Shown one piece after another: positions 24,915-33,251 of a stretch of 61,268 bases of DNA. This DNA is from CAZTCJ01 sp964612085. GTDB lineage: Bacteria > Pseudomonadota > Alphaproteobacteria > JAJFIK01. Position 1 is the first letter of the stretch; each line of letters opens with the position of its first letter. The position numbers and the translations under genes are program-made. Where the stretch lies: the NCBI GenBank assembly GCA_964612085.1, contig CAZTCJ010000014.1:1-61268 (forward strand), written 5' to 3'. The notes under the pieces are model-generated. The model was not told the origin of the DNA. It worked only from the letters and a program-made list of their open reading frames with translations, and searched no databases.

Positions 24915-26066
24915 ATGCCCGAAGCATCGAAGGCCCAAACAGAAACGTTTCTTCTCGACCGGGATGGCCTGGATCGTCTGGTGCGCCTGCTGCATGGCCA
25001 AGGGTTCACTGTTATCGCACCGACCCGCCGCGAAGAGGCCATTGACTTCGCCCCGATCCAAAGCGGTGACGATCTGCCCTGGGGCTGGACGACCCATCAG
25101 GAGGCCGGCCAGTACCGCCTCGCGCCCCATGACCGGCCCTTGGCGTTCCATTTTGCGAACGGTCCCGCGTCTCTGAAGCGTTATCTGCACCCGCCGGAGC
25201 GGCGCCTCTGGCGGGCCGGAAAGACGCGCACGGGCTTTGCGGTCGAGACCGAACCGCCCGCCGCCGAACGTTACGCTTTTCTCGGCGTCCGCTCGTGCGA
25301 CCTGGCCGCGCTCGATCTCCTTGACCGGATCTTCCTGGACGGTCCTTACGCGGATCCTCATTACGCGGCCATAAGAGAGCATGCGCTCATCATTGCTGTG
25401 AACTGCACGACCACGGCGCCGACCTGTTTTTGCGCCTCGCTGGAAACGGGCCCACGGGCCACGAAGGGCTATGATCTGGTCCTCACCGAAAGTGCGGACG
25501 AAGAACACGACCGGATTCTGGTGGAAACCGGCAGCGAGCGCGGCGCAGCGCTCATGCGCATACTGACGGCCCAGCACGCCGGTCCGGGTCATCTGGCGCA
25601 GGCCCGCGCCCTGTCCGCCAAGGTCGCGGCCAGTCAGACCCGGGCGCTGGGAACCTCGGGCCTCAAGGAGCGGCTTCAGGATCATCCTGACGATCCCTGC
25701 TGGGATGCGGTGGCGGACCGCTGCCTGACATGCGGCAACTGCACCATGGTCTGTCCGACCTGTTTCTGCACAACCGTCGAAGACCGCACGGATGTGGACG
25801 GCAGCCATGCGGAACGCTGGCAGCACTGGGAATCCTGCTTCACGCTCGATTTTTCCTATCTCGCAGGCGGATCCGTACGCCAATCGGCCCGGTCCCGGTA
25901 CCGCCAATGGCTGACCCACAAACTCAGCACCTGGGTCGATCAGTTCGGCGATATCGGCTGCGTCGGCTGCGGACGCTGCATCACCTGGTGCCCCGTCGGC
26001 ATTGACATCACAGCGGAAGCCTTCAAGCCCGGGCTCGCAGCGCAAGCAAGGCGGAGCACCCCATGA
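24915..26066 (+). CDS. [4Fe-4S] electron-transfer (beta) subunit of group 3b-like hydrogenase
   Basis: A 383-residue soluble iron-sulfur protein of the HydB/HyhB type. The first 240 residues contain the family's SCDLAAL and NCTTTAPTCFC motifs. Two ferredoxin-type [4Fe-4S] motifs follow, CLTCGNCTMVCP (C270, C273, C276, C280) and CVGCGRCITWCPVGID (C349, C352, C355, C359). It would pass electrons between the small subunit and the FAD/NAD(P) subunit. The gene heads the hydrogenase operon 60 bases after the FNR box; the next gene overlaps its stop (ATGA). Confidence 0.9.
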   Translation: MPEASKAQTETFLLDRDGLDRLVRLLHGQGFTVIAPTRREEAIDFAPIQSGDDLPWGWTTHQEAGQYRLAPHDRPLAFHFANGPASLKRYLHPPERRLWRAGKTRTGFAVETEPPAAERYAFLGVRSCDLAALDLLDRIFLDGPYADPHYAAIREHALIIAVNCTTTAPTCFCASLETGPRATKGYDLVLTESADEEHDRILVETGSERGAALMRILTAQHAGPGHLAQARALSAKVAASQTRALGTSGLKERLQDHPDDPCWDAVADRCLTCGNCTMVCPTCFCTTVEDRTDVDGSHAERWQHWESCFTLDFSYLAGGSVRQSARSRYRQWLTHKLSTWVDQFGDIGCVGCGRCITWCPVGIDITAEAFKPGLAAQARRSTP

Positions 26067-26518
26067 AAACGATTGCCGACCTGATCCGGGACCATCATTT
26101 CCTGAAAGACCTGGAGCCGCGCTTCGTGGACACGATTGCCGGATGCGGACGCAATGAAATTATTGAGACGGGCCGGTTCGTTTTCGAAGAAGGGGGCAGT
26201 GCCGATTATTTTTATTTGATCCGGACAGGACGGATTGCCCTGACGACTCATGCGCCGGGCCAGCCTGAAACCATCTTTCAAACCTTGGAACCCGGCAGCA
26301 TTCTCGGCCTGTCCTGGCTTATACCGCCTTACCGCTGGAACTTTTCCGCCCGCGTTCTGGAAACGGCCCACACGATCATGTTCGATGCCGCCTGCCTGCG
26401 GCGGAAATGCGAAGAGGATCATGACCTGGGCTACGCGCTCATGATGCGGTTCGTTCCTGCGCTGGTCGCGCGCTTGACGGACGCGCGGCTTCAATCCCTC
26501 GATCTGTATCGGGCCTGA
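26063..26518 (+). CDS. Stand-alone cyclic-nucleotide-binding-fold protein within the hydrogenase operon
   Basis: A 151-residue protein consisting only of a Crp-like beta-roll (GRFVFEEGGSADYFYLIRTGRIALT, LEPGSILGLSWLIPPYRWNFSARVLE) and a helical tail (LGYALMMRFVPALVARLTDARLQSLDLY). No helix-turn-helix follows, so it is not a classical DNA-binding regulator. It overlaps the iron-sulfur gene and lies four bases before the FAD gene, so it is made together with the enzyme subunits. It could be an allosteric or assembly subunit; whether it binds a nucleotide is unknown. Similar small genes occur in some bacterial group 3b hydrogenase operons, as I recall. Confidence 0.85.
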   Translation: MKTIADLIRDHHFLKDLEPRFVDTIAGCGRNEIIETGRFVFEEGGSADYFYLIRTGRIALTTHAPGQPETIFQTLEPGSILGLSWLIPPYRWNFSARVLETAHTIMFDAACLRRKCEEDHDLGYALMMRFVPALVARLTDARLQSLDLYRA

Positions 26519-26522
26519 GCCC

Positions 26523-27359
26523 ATGACCGCTCGCCAGCAAACCGATCCACTGGTTCCGAGACCCGTGCTTGTGCGCGCCAAACGCGTCGAATGTCTCGAT
26601 ACGGTCACCCTCGAACTGGCCGCGCCGCATTCCAGCGAATTCGCCTTCCGTCCCGGTCAGTTCAATATGCTTTATGTCTACGGTGTCGGCGAGATCCCGG
26701 TCAGCGTATCGGGCGATCCGAACCATCCGGTGACGTTGTTTCATACGATCCGGGCGACCGGCGCCGTGAGCCGTGCCCTGATCGAGGCGGAAAGCGGCGA
26801 TGTTCTGGGCCTACGCGGTCCTTACGGCTCTGCCTGGCCCCTGGAAAGCGCCAGGCATGGCGATGTGCTCATTCTGGCGGGCGGGATCGGACTGGCGCCG
26901 CTGCGCCCCCTTCTTTATGAGCTTGCCAGACACCGCAGCCAGTACCGCAACGTCACCCTGCTTTACGGCACGCGCCTGCCCGAAACTATTCTGTATCGAG
27001 ACCTCCTTGCATCCCTGGCCCAATGGCGGATCGACACCTATGTCACGGTCGACAGTGCGACGCCCGGCTGGACGGGCAATGTGGGGGTCGTCACATCCCA
27101 GATGAGCAAGGCCGTGTTCGATCCCCAAGGAACCACCGTGTTCATGTGCGGGCCTGAGGTGATGATGCGCTTTGCCGTCCGCACCGTTCTCGATGCGGGC
27201 ATCCCGGAACAAAACGTTCATCTGTCCCTGGAACGCAATATGAAATGCGCCATCCGCCAGTGCGGCCGTTGCCAGCTCGGTCCGGTTTTTGTCTGCCGGG
27301 ATGGCCCCGTTTTCCCTTTGCCGCGCATTTGGCGCCTGCTCAACATTCAGGAACTCTGA
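26523..27359 (+). CDS. FAD/NAD(P)-binding (gamma) subunit of group 3b-like hydrogenase
   Basis: A 278-residue flavoprotein of the ferredoxin-NADP reductase superfamily (HydG/HyhG type). It carries the FAD loop FRPGQFNMLYVYGVGEIPVS, the nucleotide-binding segment LAGGIGLAPLRPLLYELA, and the late FMCGPEVMMRF motif. Near the C-terminus, four cysteines (C242, C247, C250, C258) form the [2Fe-2S] site typical of this subunit. It would exchange electrons with NAD(P)H. The order iron-sulfur, CNB protein, FAD, small, large subunit matches group 3b gene clusters. Confidence 0.9.
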   Translation: MTARQQTDPLVPRPVLVRAKRVECLDTVTLELAAPHSSEFAFRPGQFNMLYVYGVGEIPVSVSGDPNHPVTLFHTIRATGAVSRALIEAESGDVLGLRGPYGSAWPLESARHGDVLILAGGIGLAPLRPLLYELARHRSQYRNVTLLYGTRLPETILYRDLLASLAQWRIDTYVTVDSATPGWTGNVGVVTSQMSKAVFDPQGTTVFMCGPEVMMRFAVRTVLDAGIPEQNVHLSLERNMKCAIRQCGRCQLGPVFVCRDGPVFPLPRIWRLLNIQEL

Positions 27360-27360
27360 C

Positions 27361-28152
27361 ATGGCGGCACGTGCCTCCAAACCAAAGCTTGCCGTCTGGA
27401 AATTCGCGTCCTGCGACGGCTGCCAATTGAGTCTGCTCGAATGCGAGGACGATCTTCTGGCCATCGCCGAAGAAATCGACATCGCCTATTTCCGCGAAGC
27501 ATCGCGGACGGAAGATCAAGGGCCGTACGACCTGTCTCTTGTTGAAGGATCCATTTCCACGCCCGATCACCTGAAGGAAATCGTCAGGATCCGAGACCAA
27601 TCGAAAGTGCTGATCACGATCGGGGCGTGTGCCACGGCGGGCGGCATACAGGCTCTGCGCAATTTCCGGGATCATCAGGACTTCCTCAGAAGTGTTTATG
27701 CGCATCCGGATTATATCGATACACTGGCAACCTCGACACCGATCAGCGATCATGTGACCGTCGACTTCGAGCTGCGCGGCTGCCCGATTTCGAAACACCA
27801 GTTGATCGAGGTGATCACGGCCTTTCTCCACCGGCGCAAGCCGCAAATCTCCGAAGCCAGCGTCTGTGCCGAATGCAAACGGCGCGGCACCATATGCGTG
27901 ATGGTCGCGCGCGGCATGGCCTGTCTGGGACCCGTGACCCATGCGGGCTGCGGCGCGATCTGCCCGGCTTACGGGCGCGGCTGTTATGGCTGTTTCGGCC
28001 CCATGGAAACACCGAACACGGCAGCCCTGGCGCAGGCATTCTCTGCTCAAGGCGCATCCGCCTACAGCATTCATCAATCGTTCCAAACCTTTTATGCCAA
28101 TGCGCCGGCATTCCGTCAGGAGGCAGATCGTCATGAGCACACGGACGATTGA
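27361..28152 (+). CDS. [NiFe] hydrogenase small (delta) subunit, group 3b-like
   Basis: A 263-residue small subunit that holds the proximal and other iron-sulfur clusters. The opening WKFASCDGCQLSLLECED gives the first cluster ligands (C18, C21). GACATAGG and GCPISK supply the next, and the C-terminal part has CAECKRRG, ACLGPVTHAGCGAICP and GCYGCFGP. No twin-arginine signal is present, so the enzyme is cytoplasmic, as expected for group 3. The ATG at 27361 lies one base after the stop of the FAD gene; the frame stays open upstream but that part overlaps the FAD gene. Confidence 0.9.
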   Translation: MAARASKPKLAVWKFASCDGCQLSLLECEDDLLAIAEEIDIAYFREASRTEDQGPYDLSLVEGSISTPDHLKEIVRIRDQSKVLITIGACATAGGIQALRNFRDHQDFLRSVYAHPDYIDTLATSTPISDHVTVDFELRGCPISKHQLIEVITAFLHRRKPQISEASVCAECKRRGTICVMVARGMACLGPVTHAGCGAICPAYGRGCYGCFGPMETPNTAALAQAFSAQGASAYSIHQSFQTFYANAPAFRQEADRHEHTDD

Positions 28153-29422
28153 AGTAAACGCCCTGGCCCGTGTCGAAGGCGAAGGCAGGCTCCGTCTTAC
28201 GATCGAAGCCGACAAGGTGACGCAGGCGCAGCTTAGTATTTTCGAGCCTCCGCGGTTTTTCGAAGCCCTGCTCAAAGGCCGCAGCTTGCACGACGCGCCC
28301 GATATCACCGCGCGGATCTGCGGGATCTGTCCGGTTGCGTATCAGACCAGCGCCTGCCAGGCCATGGAGCGGGCGGCCGGCGTGACAGTGCCGGGGCCGC
28401 TACGCAATCTGCGCCGTCTTCTGTATTGCGGTGAATGGATAGCGAGTCATACGCTGCACATTTACATGCTCCACGCGCCCGATTATCTCGGCTATGACGA
28501 TGCCATCGCTATGGCCAAGGATCATCCCGGCATTGTCGAGCGCGGCCTTCGCCTGAAAAAGACCGGCAACCGGATTTTATCGCTTCTGGGCGGCCGGGAA
28601 ATTCACCCCATCAATATGCGGGTGGGCGGATTTCACAGCGTACCGCACCGCGATGCCCTGAAGGCCCTTCTTCCGGAACTGGAATGGGCGCGCGATGCCG
28701 CCCTGGAAACCGTTGCCTGGACAGCCCGCCTGCCCTGCCCCGAGATTGAAAGGGACTATTGTTTCGTCAGCCTCTATCACGGCCGGGAATATCCCATTAT
28801 GGAAGGGTGGATTGTCTCGAACAGCGGCTTACGGATCGATGTCAAGGACTACGAGACCTATTTCACGGAACTGCACCGGCCGCATTCGACAGCGCTCTAT
28901 TCCTGGCTCAGTGGCGCAGGCCCTTATCTTGTCGGACCGGTTGCCCGGTTCAATCTCAACCGGGAGCATCTGACGCCTCTGGCTGCCGAAGCGGCACGCA
29001 AAGCAGGCCTCGCGGGCGGCTGCCTCAATCCGTTCAAAAGCATCGTGGTGCGGAGCATCGAAGTCCTGATGACTTGTGAGGAGGCCATACGGCTTATCGA
29101 GACCTATGACGAACCAGACCACCCTTTCGTCCAAGCTGAGCCGCGCGCGACGATCGGCTGGGGCGCGAGCGAAGCGCCACGCGGGTTATTGTGGCACCGC
29201 TATGAAATCGACGGGGACGGACGGATCGCCAGCGCCCGTATCGTGCCTCCCACATCGCAAAACCAGGCCATCATCGAGGAAGATCTCAAACAGGTTGCCC
29301 AACGCGCGCTCGATCTGCCGGACGACAAGCTGCGTTGGCGCTGCGAACAAACCGTTCGGAACTACGATCCGTGTATTTCCTGTGCGACTCATTTTCTAAG
29401 CCTGGAGATCGACCGCCGATGA
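28133..29422 (+). CDS. [NiFe] hydrogenase large (alpha) subunit, group 3b-like
   Basis: A 429-residue catalytic subunit. Nickel ligands are C63 and C66 in RICGICPVAYQ and C414 and C417 in DPCISCATH near the C-terminus. H420 is followed by a nine-residue tail (FLSLEIDRR) that the maturation protease encoded next door would remove. The position of the usual His in the RxCGxCxxxH motif is Tyr (Y70), which I believe also occurs in some group 3b relatives. The ATG at 28133 overlaps the small-subunit gene by 20 bases and has AGGAGG about ten bases upstream. No signal or membrane anchor is present. The likely reaction is reversible H2 oxidation coupled to NAD(P). Confidence 0.92.
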   Translation: MSTRTIEVNALARVEGEGRLRLTIEADKVTQAQLSIFEPPRFFEALLKGRSLHDAPDITARICGICPVAYQTSACQAMERAAGVTVPGPLRNLRRLLYCGEWIASHTLHIYMLHAPDYLGYDDAIAMAKDHPGIVERGLRLKKTGNRILSLLGGREIHPINMRVGGFHSVPHRDALKALLPELEWARDAALETVAWTARLPCPEIERDYCFVSLYHGREYPIMEGWIVSNSGLRIDVKDYETYFTELHRPHSTALYSWLSGAGPYLVGPVARFNLNREHLTPLAAEAARKAGLAGGCLNPFKSIVVRSIEVLMTCEEAIRLIETYDEPDHPFVQAEPRATIGWGASEAPRGLLWHRYEIDGDGRIASARIVPPTSQNQAIIEEDLKQVAQRALDLPDDKLRWRCEQTVRNYDPCISCATHFLSLEIDRR

Positions 29423-29928
29423 CGGACGCCGGCATTCTAGTCATCGGAATCGGCAACCTATATCGCGGCGACGACGCGGTTGGACGACATGTCGTCCGGG
29501 CCTTAAAAGAAAAACCGCCTGCCAATTCAGAACTGATTGAGATGGAGGGCCAGACCGCCGATCTGATGGAAGCGTGGCGCGGGGCTGATCGCGTCATCAT
29601 TGTCGATGCCTGCCAGGCCCAAGGACAACCGGGCCGTACCCACCGCATTGTACCGTCTACTGATCATTCTTTGCCGTCAAAACCCCTCGCGTCCGCACAC
29701 GGCCTTGGTCTCGCGGAAGCCGTTGCGTTAAGTCAAATACTGAAGATCATGCCACAGATGCTTGTTGTCTTCGCCATCGAAGGGCTGTCGTTCGATCTGG
29801 GACGCGGGCTTTCGCCCCCTGTGGCTCAAGCCGTGCCACGCGTCGCGGCGTGGCTGCGGGACCGGGAAAGCCTGTTTTCTGAAGTGTCGTACAGCGAGTT
29901 TGAAACCGGGATCAGGGAACGCATTTAG
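29419..29928 (+). CDS. Hydrogenase maturation protease (HycI/HupD family)
   Basis: A 169-residue nickel-dependent endopeptidase that trims the large subunit after cofactor insertion. The family opening ILVIGIGNLYRGDDAVG contains the metal-binding Asp (D in RGDD), followed by ELIEMEGQTADLMEAW and VIIVDACQ with the second Asp; the His of ASAHGLGLAEAVAL completes the site. The ATG overlaps the large-subunit stop (ATGA). It is the last gene of the hydrogenase operon and is convergent with a TetR gene 26 bases away. Confidence 0.92.
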   Translation: MTDAGILVIGIGNLYRGDDAVGRHVVRALKEKPPANSELIEMEGQTADLMEAWRGADRVIIVDACQAQGQPGRTHRIVPSTDHSLPSKPLASAHGLGLAEAVALSQILKIMPQMLVVFAIEGLSFDLGRGLSPPVAQAVPRVAAWLRDRESLFSEVSYSEFETGIRERI

Positions 29929-29954
29929 TTTCCGGCAGGCGCAATGTTTTCAGC

Positions 29955-30584
29955 CTACCGCGCAACATCACGAGCGGACAGTTGCGGCAACAGGCCGTAG
30001 ACGACCGTGCGCAACTCCTCTTCCATACGCGCCAGAAGCGCCTTAGGGCGGCCGGAAATCCGTTCGATGGCAAGCCCATGGATCATACCGACAATCGCAT
30101 AGCGGTGGGCAATCAGATCCTCGGGCGGTACGCCGGTATGGCCGAACATCTGCACCCAGACGGCATCGGCTTCCGATTCCCGTTTGTTGATCAGGCCCTG
30201 CAAGACCGTCTGCAATTCAGCATCGCCACGGGTCGCCAGCTTGAGTTCGAGTTCGACCACATGGGCCTTGGTGCCGGCCCGCCGGATGGAGGCATCGATC
30301 GCCAGATCGAGACGTTCCTGATCCGTCAGAGCCGGGTCCATGAACCCCCGATAATCCAGGTCGAGTTGGTTGGAGATATACTCCCAGACACCGACCATAA
30401 GATCGACCTTGGACGGAAAATAATATTGCTGCGGACCGCGGCTCAGGCCCGCTTCCCGGGCCACGGCGCTCAGGGTGGTTCCGGCATAGCCGTATTGCCA
30501 CAGACAGGTGACCGCCGCCTCCAGCAAACGTTGACGGGTGGCGGCGCTTTTCAAGCTGGACTGTCTGGTGGGCCGAGAGGTCAT
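29955..30584 (-). CDS. TetR-family transcriptional regulator
   Basis: A 209-residue TetR regulator. The N-terminal helix-turn-helix domain is complete: RLLEAAVTCLWQYGYAGTTLSAVAREAGLSRGPQQYYFPSKVDLM. The C-terminal ligand domain is helical and belongs to no clear subfamily, although the tail ISGRPKALLARMEEELRTVVYGLLPQL is typical. It is located between the hydrogenase operon and the GH3 gene, about 100 bases downstream of the latter on the same strand and separated from it by a strong hairpin. Its targets cannot be told from position. Confidence 0.85.
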   Translation of the reverse strand: MTSRPTRQSSLKSAATRQRLLEAAVTCLWQYGYAGTTLSAVAREAGLSRGPQQYYFPSKVDLMVGVWEYISNQLDLDYRGFMDPALTDQERLDLAIDASIRRAGTKAHVVELELKLATRGDAELQTVLQGLINKRESEADAVWVQMFGHTGVPPEDLIAHRYAIVGMIHGLAIERISGRPKALLARMEEELRTVVYGLLPQLSARDVAR

Positions 30585-30623
30585 CCGCGCGGTCCGGAAC
30601 GGTCAAAAGGATCGACACAAAGA

Positions 30624-30648
30624 TGGGGCCGCGTTTCCCGCGGCCCCA
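30624..30648 (-). terminator. Rho-independent-type terminator after the GH3 gene
   Basis: A ten-base perfect stem (TGGGGCCGCG / CGCGGCCCCA) with a five-base loop lies 35 bases beyond the stop of the glycosidase gene. On the minus strand it is followed by TCTTTGTG, a weak T-run. It separates the glycan locus from the TetR gene. Confidence 0.65.
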
Positions 30649-30682
30649 CGCAAAGCTTAACGCATTCTCGCATCAAGGCAAT

Positions 30683-33049
30683 TCACTCAGCTTCATTGAG
30701 CCGGGCGATCAACCCGTCGACCATATCCTCATTGAACTGCCCCTGCGACCAGTTAACGAGCTTGATGACCGGCACCTGCGCCAGATAGAGGGCGATCGGA
30801 TTGCTCGGATCGTCGTCCATCATATCGTCCGCCGTGACGCCGAACGCCGCCTGCACGATCGGCTCCAACGCGGCCCGGCCCTCGGGAACGCTCAGCACGT
30901 CCCGGAGCGGACTGTACCGGTCGTAGATCAGCCGGGGCGCGGCGGCTTGCGTGACCGTCACCGTTTCGCGCAGGCGGATGTCCCTGGACGAAGCGCCGAT
31001 CTCGATTGCGAAATCGCCGGGCTCCACGACCCACGCCTGCGCCCCTTCATGGAAAAACGCGAAGTCGCGTTGGCCCAGCTCGAACGCAATCTGCGTGCTT
31101 TCGCCCGGATCGAGCGAGACCTTGGCAAAGTCCCGCAATTCCCTGATGGGACGTAAGGCGGAGGACACCGGATCGCGCACATAAAGCTGCACGGTTTCCT
31201 TGCCCGCCCGGCCGCCGTCATTAGTAACGGTCACGCTGACAGTGACCGTCTCGCCTTCCGCAAAGGACGAAGGCGAGACTGAGAGGTCCGCATACTTGAA
31301 ATCCGTATAGGACAATCCGTGTCCGAAAGGAAAGAGCGGCTCCAGGCCGAGCCGGTCATAATGGCGGTACCCGATAAAGATCCCTTCGCCGTAACTGACC
31401 GACCTGTAGCCGCCCGGGAACGTGTAATAGGACGGCGTTTGGCGAAGCGAAACGGGAAAGGTCTCGGACAGTTTGCCCGACGGATTGACCTCTCCCGTGA
31501 TCAGATCGGCCAAAGCGCCGCCGCCGGCCTGGCCCGACAGCCACATTTCGAGCACGGCCTCCACATCGCCGATCCAGGGCATGGCAACCGCCGAACCGTT
31601 CATCAGGACGACAACCGTCCGCTTGCTGACATCGGCGACGGCCTCGACCAGGGCGTCATGCCCGTCCGGCAGGGTGATATCGGACCGGTCGCGGCCTTCC
31701 GCGTCCCGCCCGGCCGGCTCACCGATCAGCACGATACTGACATCGGCGCGGCGGGCTTTCTTTCGGGCGTCATCCAGCAATTCGTCACTGGTGCTGCCAT
31801 CCGGTTCATATCCTTGCGCGAAAGCGATGGCCGCATCGTCTTGCAGGCGGTTCAATTCGTCCCAGAACGCATCCATCTGGGTGGGGACCACCTGGGAACT
31901 GCCCGCGCCTTGATAGCGCGGCTCCTTGGCGAATTGGCCGATCACGGCAATCTTGCGGTCCCGGCGCGGGCGCAAGGGCAAGGTCTTCCGCGCATTCTTG
32001 AGCAGCACGGCGCTCTCGCCGGCGACCTTGCGGGCAAATTGATGATGCGCCTCGGTATCGAACTCGCCGCGCTCCCGGGCCTTGTCGGAGGCCATCAGAA
32101 TGACGCGCAGCAGGTCGGTGACGACCGTATCGAGCCGCGCCTCGTCAAGGGACCTGCCCTCCACCGCCTGGACGATCTGGCCTTCCGTATAAGGACCGGT
32201 TCCCGGCATCTCCAGATGCAGTCCGGCTTCGATACCCGCGACCCGGTCGTTGACCGCGCCCCAGTCGGAGACCACGAAGCCTTCGAAGCCGAATTCATCT
32301 TTGAGAATGTCTTTAAGCAGTCTTTCGTGCTCCGACACATAAGTGCCGTTGACCCGGTTATAGGCGGCCATGATGGTCCAGGGCTGGGCCTGTTTCACCG
32401 CATGCTCGAATCCGGCCAGATAGATTTCCCGCAAGGCCCGTTCACCGACCTGGGCATCGATGTAAAGACGGCCCGTCTCCTGATTGTTGACTGCATAATG
32501 CTTGAGCGACGTGCCGACCCCTTGCCCTTGCACGCCGTCGATGAAAGCGGCCGCCATGGCGCCAGACAGGAACGGATCTTCCGAGTAATATTCGAAATTC
32601 CGTCCACCGAGGGGCGAGCGCTTGATGTTCGCGCCGGGGCCCAGAAGGATATGCACGCCTTGCGCTTGCGCCTCCACGCCCAGATGCCGGCCGACCTCGC
32701 GCACCAGATCCCGGTCCCAGGAGGAGGCGAGCGCCGAGGCGGTCGGGAAGCTCGTTGCCGGAAGACTGTCGCCCAGGCCACCGACGGCGCTCGATGGCGC
32801 CTTGCGCAGGCCGTGGGGACCGTCCGCCAGCCAGATCGCAGGGATGCCGAGCCGCTCATTGGCCTTGGTCGTCCAGAAATCCTGACCGGAAGCGAGAGCG
32901 GCCTTCTCCTGCACGCTCATCTGCGCAACAAGATCCCGCGCTTTGTCTCTATACGGATCGGCCATCGCTTCCTCAGCCCCTGCTGCACCGCAGCACAAAA
33001 CGATCGCAGCCATCCAGCATAACATTCCCAAGCCTGTCGCCCTCATCAA
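30683..33049 (-). CDS. Secreted glycoside hydrolase family 3 (beta-glucosidase-like)
   Basis: A 788-residue GH3 enzyme with a signal peptide (GMLCWMAAIVLCCGAAGAEE). The N-terminal barrel (about 40-320) has the substrate-binding DGPHGLR and KHYAVNNQE segments and the nucleophile D262 in FVVSDWGAV. The second domain (about 350-570) carries LLKNARKTLPL and the RSDITLPDGHDALVEAVA region with the likely acid/base. A C-terminal fibronectin-III-like domain (GRAGKETVQLYVRDP) ends the protein. GH3 enzymes release beta-linked sugars from the non-reducing end of oligosaccharides. It is divergent from a TonB receptor followed by four sulfatases, so its substrate is probably a desulfated glycan fragment; the exact sugar is unknown. 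Confidence 0.92.
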   Translation of the reverse strand: MMRATGLGMLCWMAAIVLCCGAAGAEEAMADPYRDKARDLVAQMSVQEKAALASGQDFWTTKANERLGIPAIWLADGPHGLRKAPSSAVGGLGDSLPATSFPTASALASSWDRDLVREVGRHLGVEAQAQGVHILLGPGANIKRSPLGGRNFEYYSEDPFLSGAMAAAFIDGVQGQGVGTSLKHYAVNNQETGRLYIDAQVGERALREIYLAGFEHAVKQAQPWTIMAAYNRVNGTYVSEHERLLKDILKDEFGFEGFVVSDWGAVNDRVAGIEAGLHLEMPGTGPYTEGQIVQAVEGRSLDEARLDTVVTDLLRVILMASDKARERGEFDTEAHHQFARKVAGESAVLLKNARKTLPLRPRRDRKIAVIGQFAKEPRYQGAGSSQVVPTQMDAFWDELNRLQDDAAIAFAQGYEPDGSTSDELLDDARKKARRADVSIVLIGEPAGRDAEGRDRSDITLPDGHDALVEAVADVSKRTVVVLMNGSAVAMPWIGDVEAVLEMWLSGQAGGGALADLITGEVNPSGKLSETFPVSLRQTPSYYTFPGGYRSVSYGEGIFIGYRHYDRLGLEPLFPFGHGLSYTDFKYADLSVSPSSFAEGETVTVSVTVTNDGGRAGKETVQLYVRDPVSSALRPIRELRDFAKVSLDPGESTQIAFELGQRDFAFFHEGAQAWVVEPGDFAIEIGASSRDIRLRETVTVTQAAAPRLIYDRYSPLRDVLSVPEGRAALEPIVQAAFGVTADDMMDDDPSNPIALYLAQVPVIKLVNWSQGQFNEDMVDGLIARLNEAE

Positions 33050-33129
33050 TGGTCTCCCTCCGCCGCTGCCGGACCGATCTGTCGCTCATTTGCAACAGGC
33101 CTGTCGCAATCCTCAAAAGATTATGCATT

Positions 33130-33143
33130 GAAGAATATTCTTC
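33130..33143. promoter_or_regulatory. Perfect 14-base palindrome GAAGAATATTCTTC in the GH3/TonB-receptor gap
   Basis: The palindrome lies in the 202-base divergent region between the glycosidase and the TonB receptor, the natural place for a shared operator of the glycan locus. No regulator gene for the locus is adjacent; LacI- or GntR-type proteins often bind similar short palindromes, but the assignment is open. Confidence 0.45.
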
Positions 33144-33251
33144 CTTGCTGAGCAAGCCCTGCCGATCCTACCCTTCCAAACAAGAAGCAAAGATCTTCAA
33201 AAAGCGCTGGCCTGCTGAACAGAAACGGCCGCGGAAACTGCGGAGGGGACC

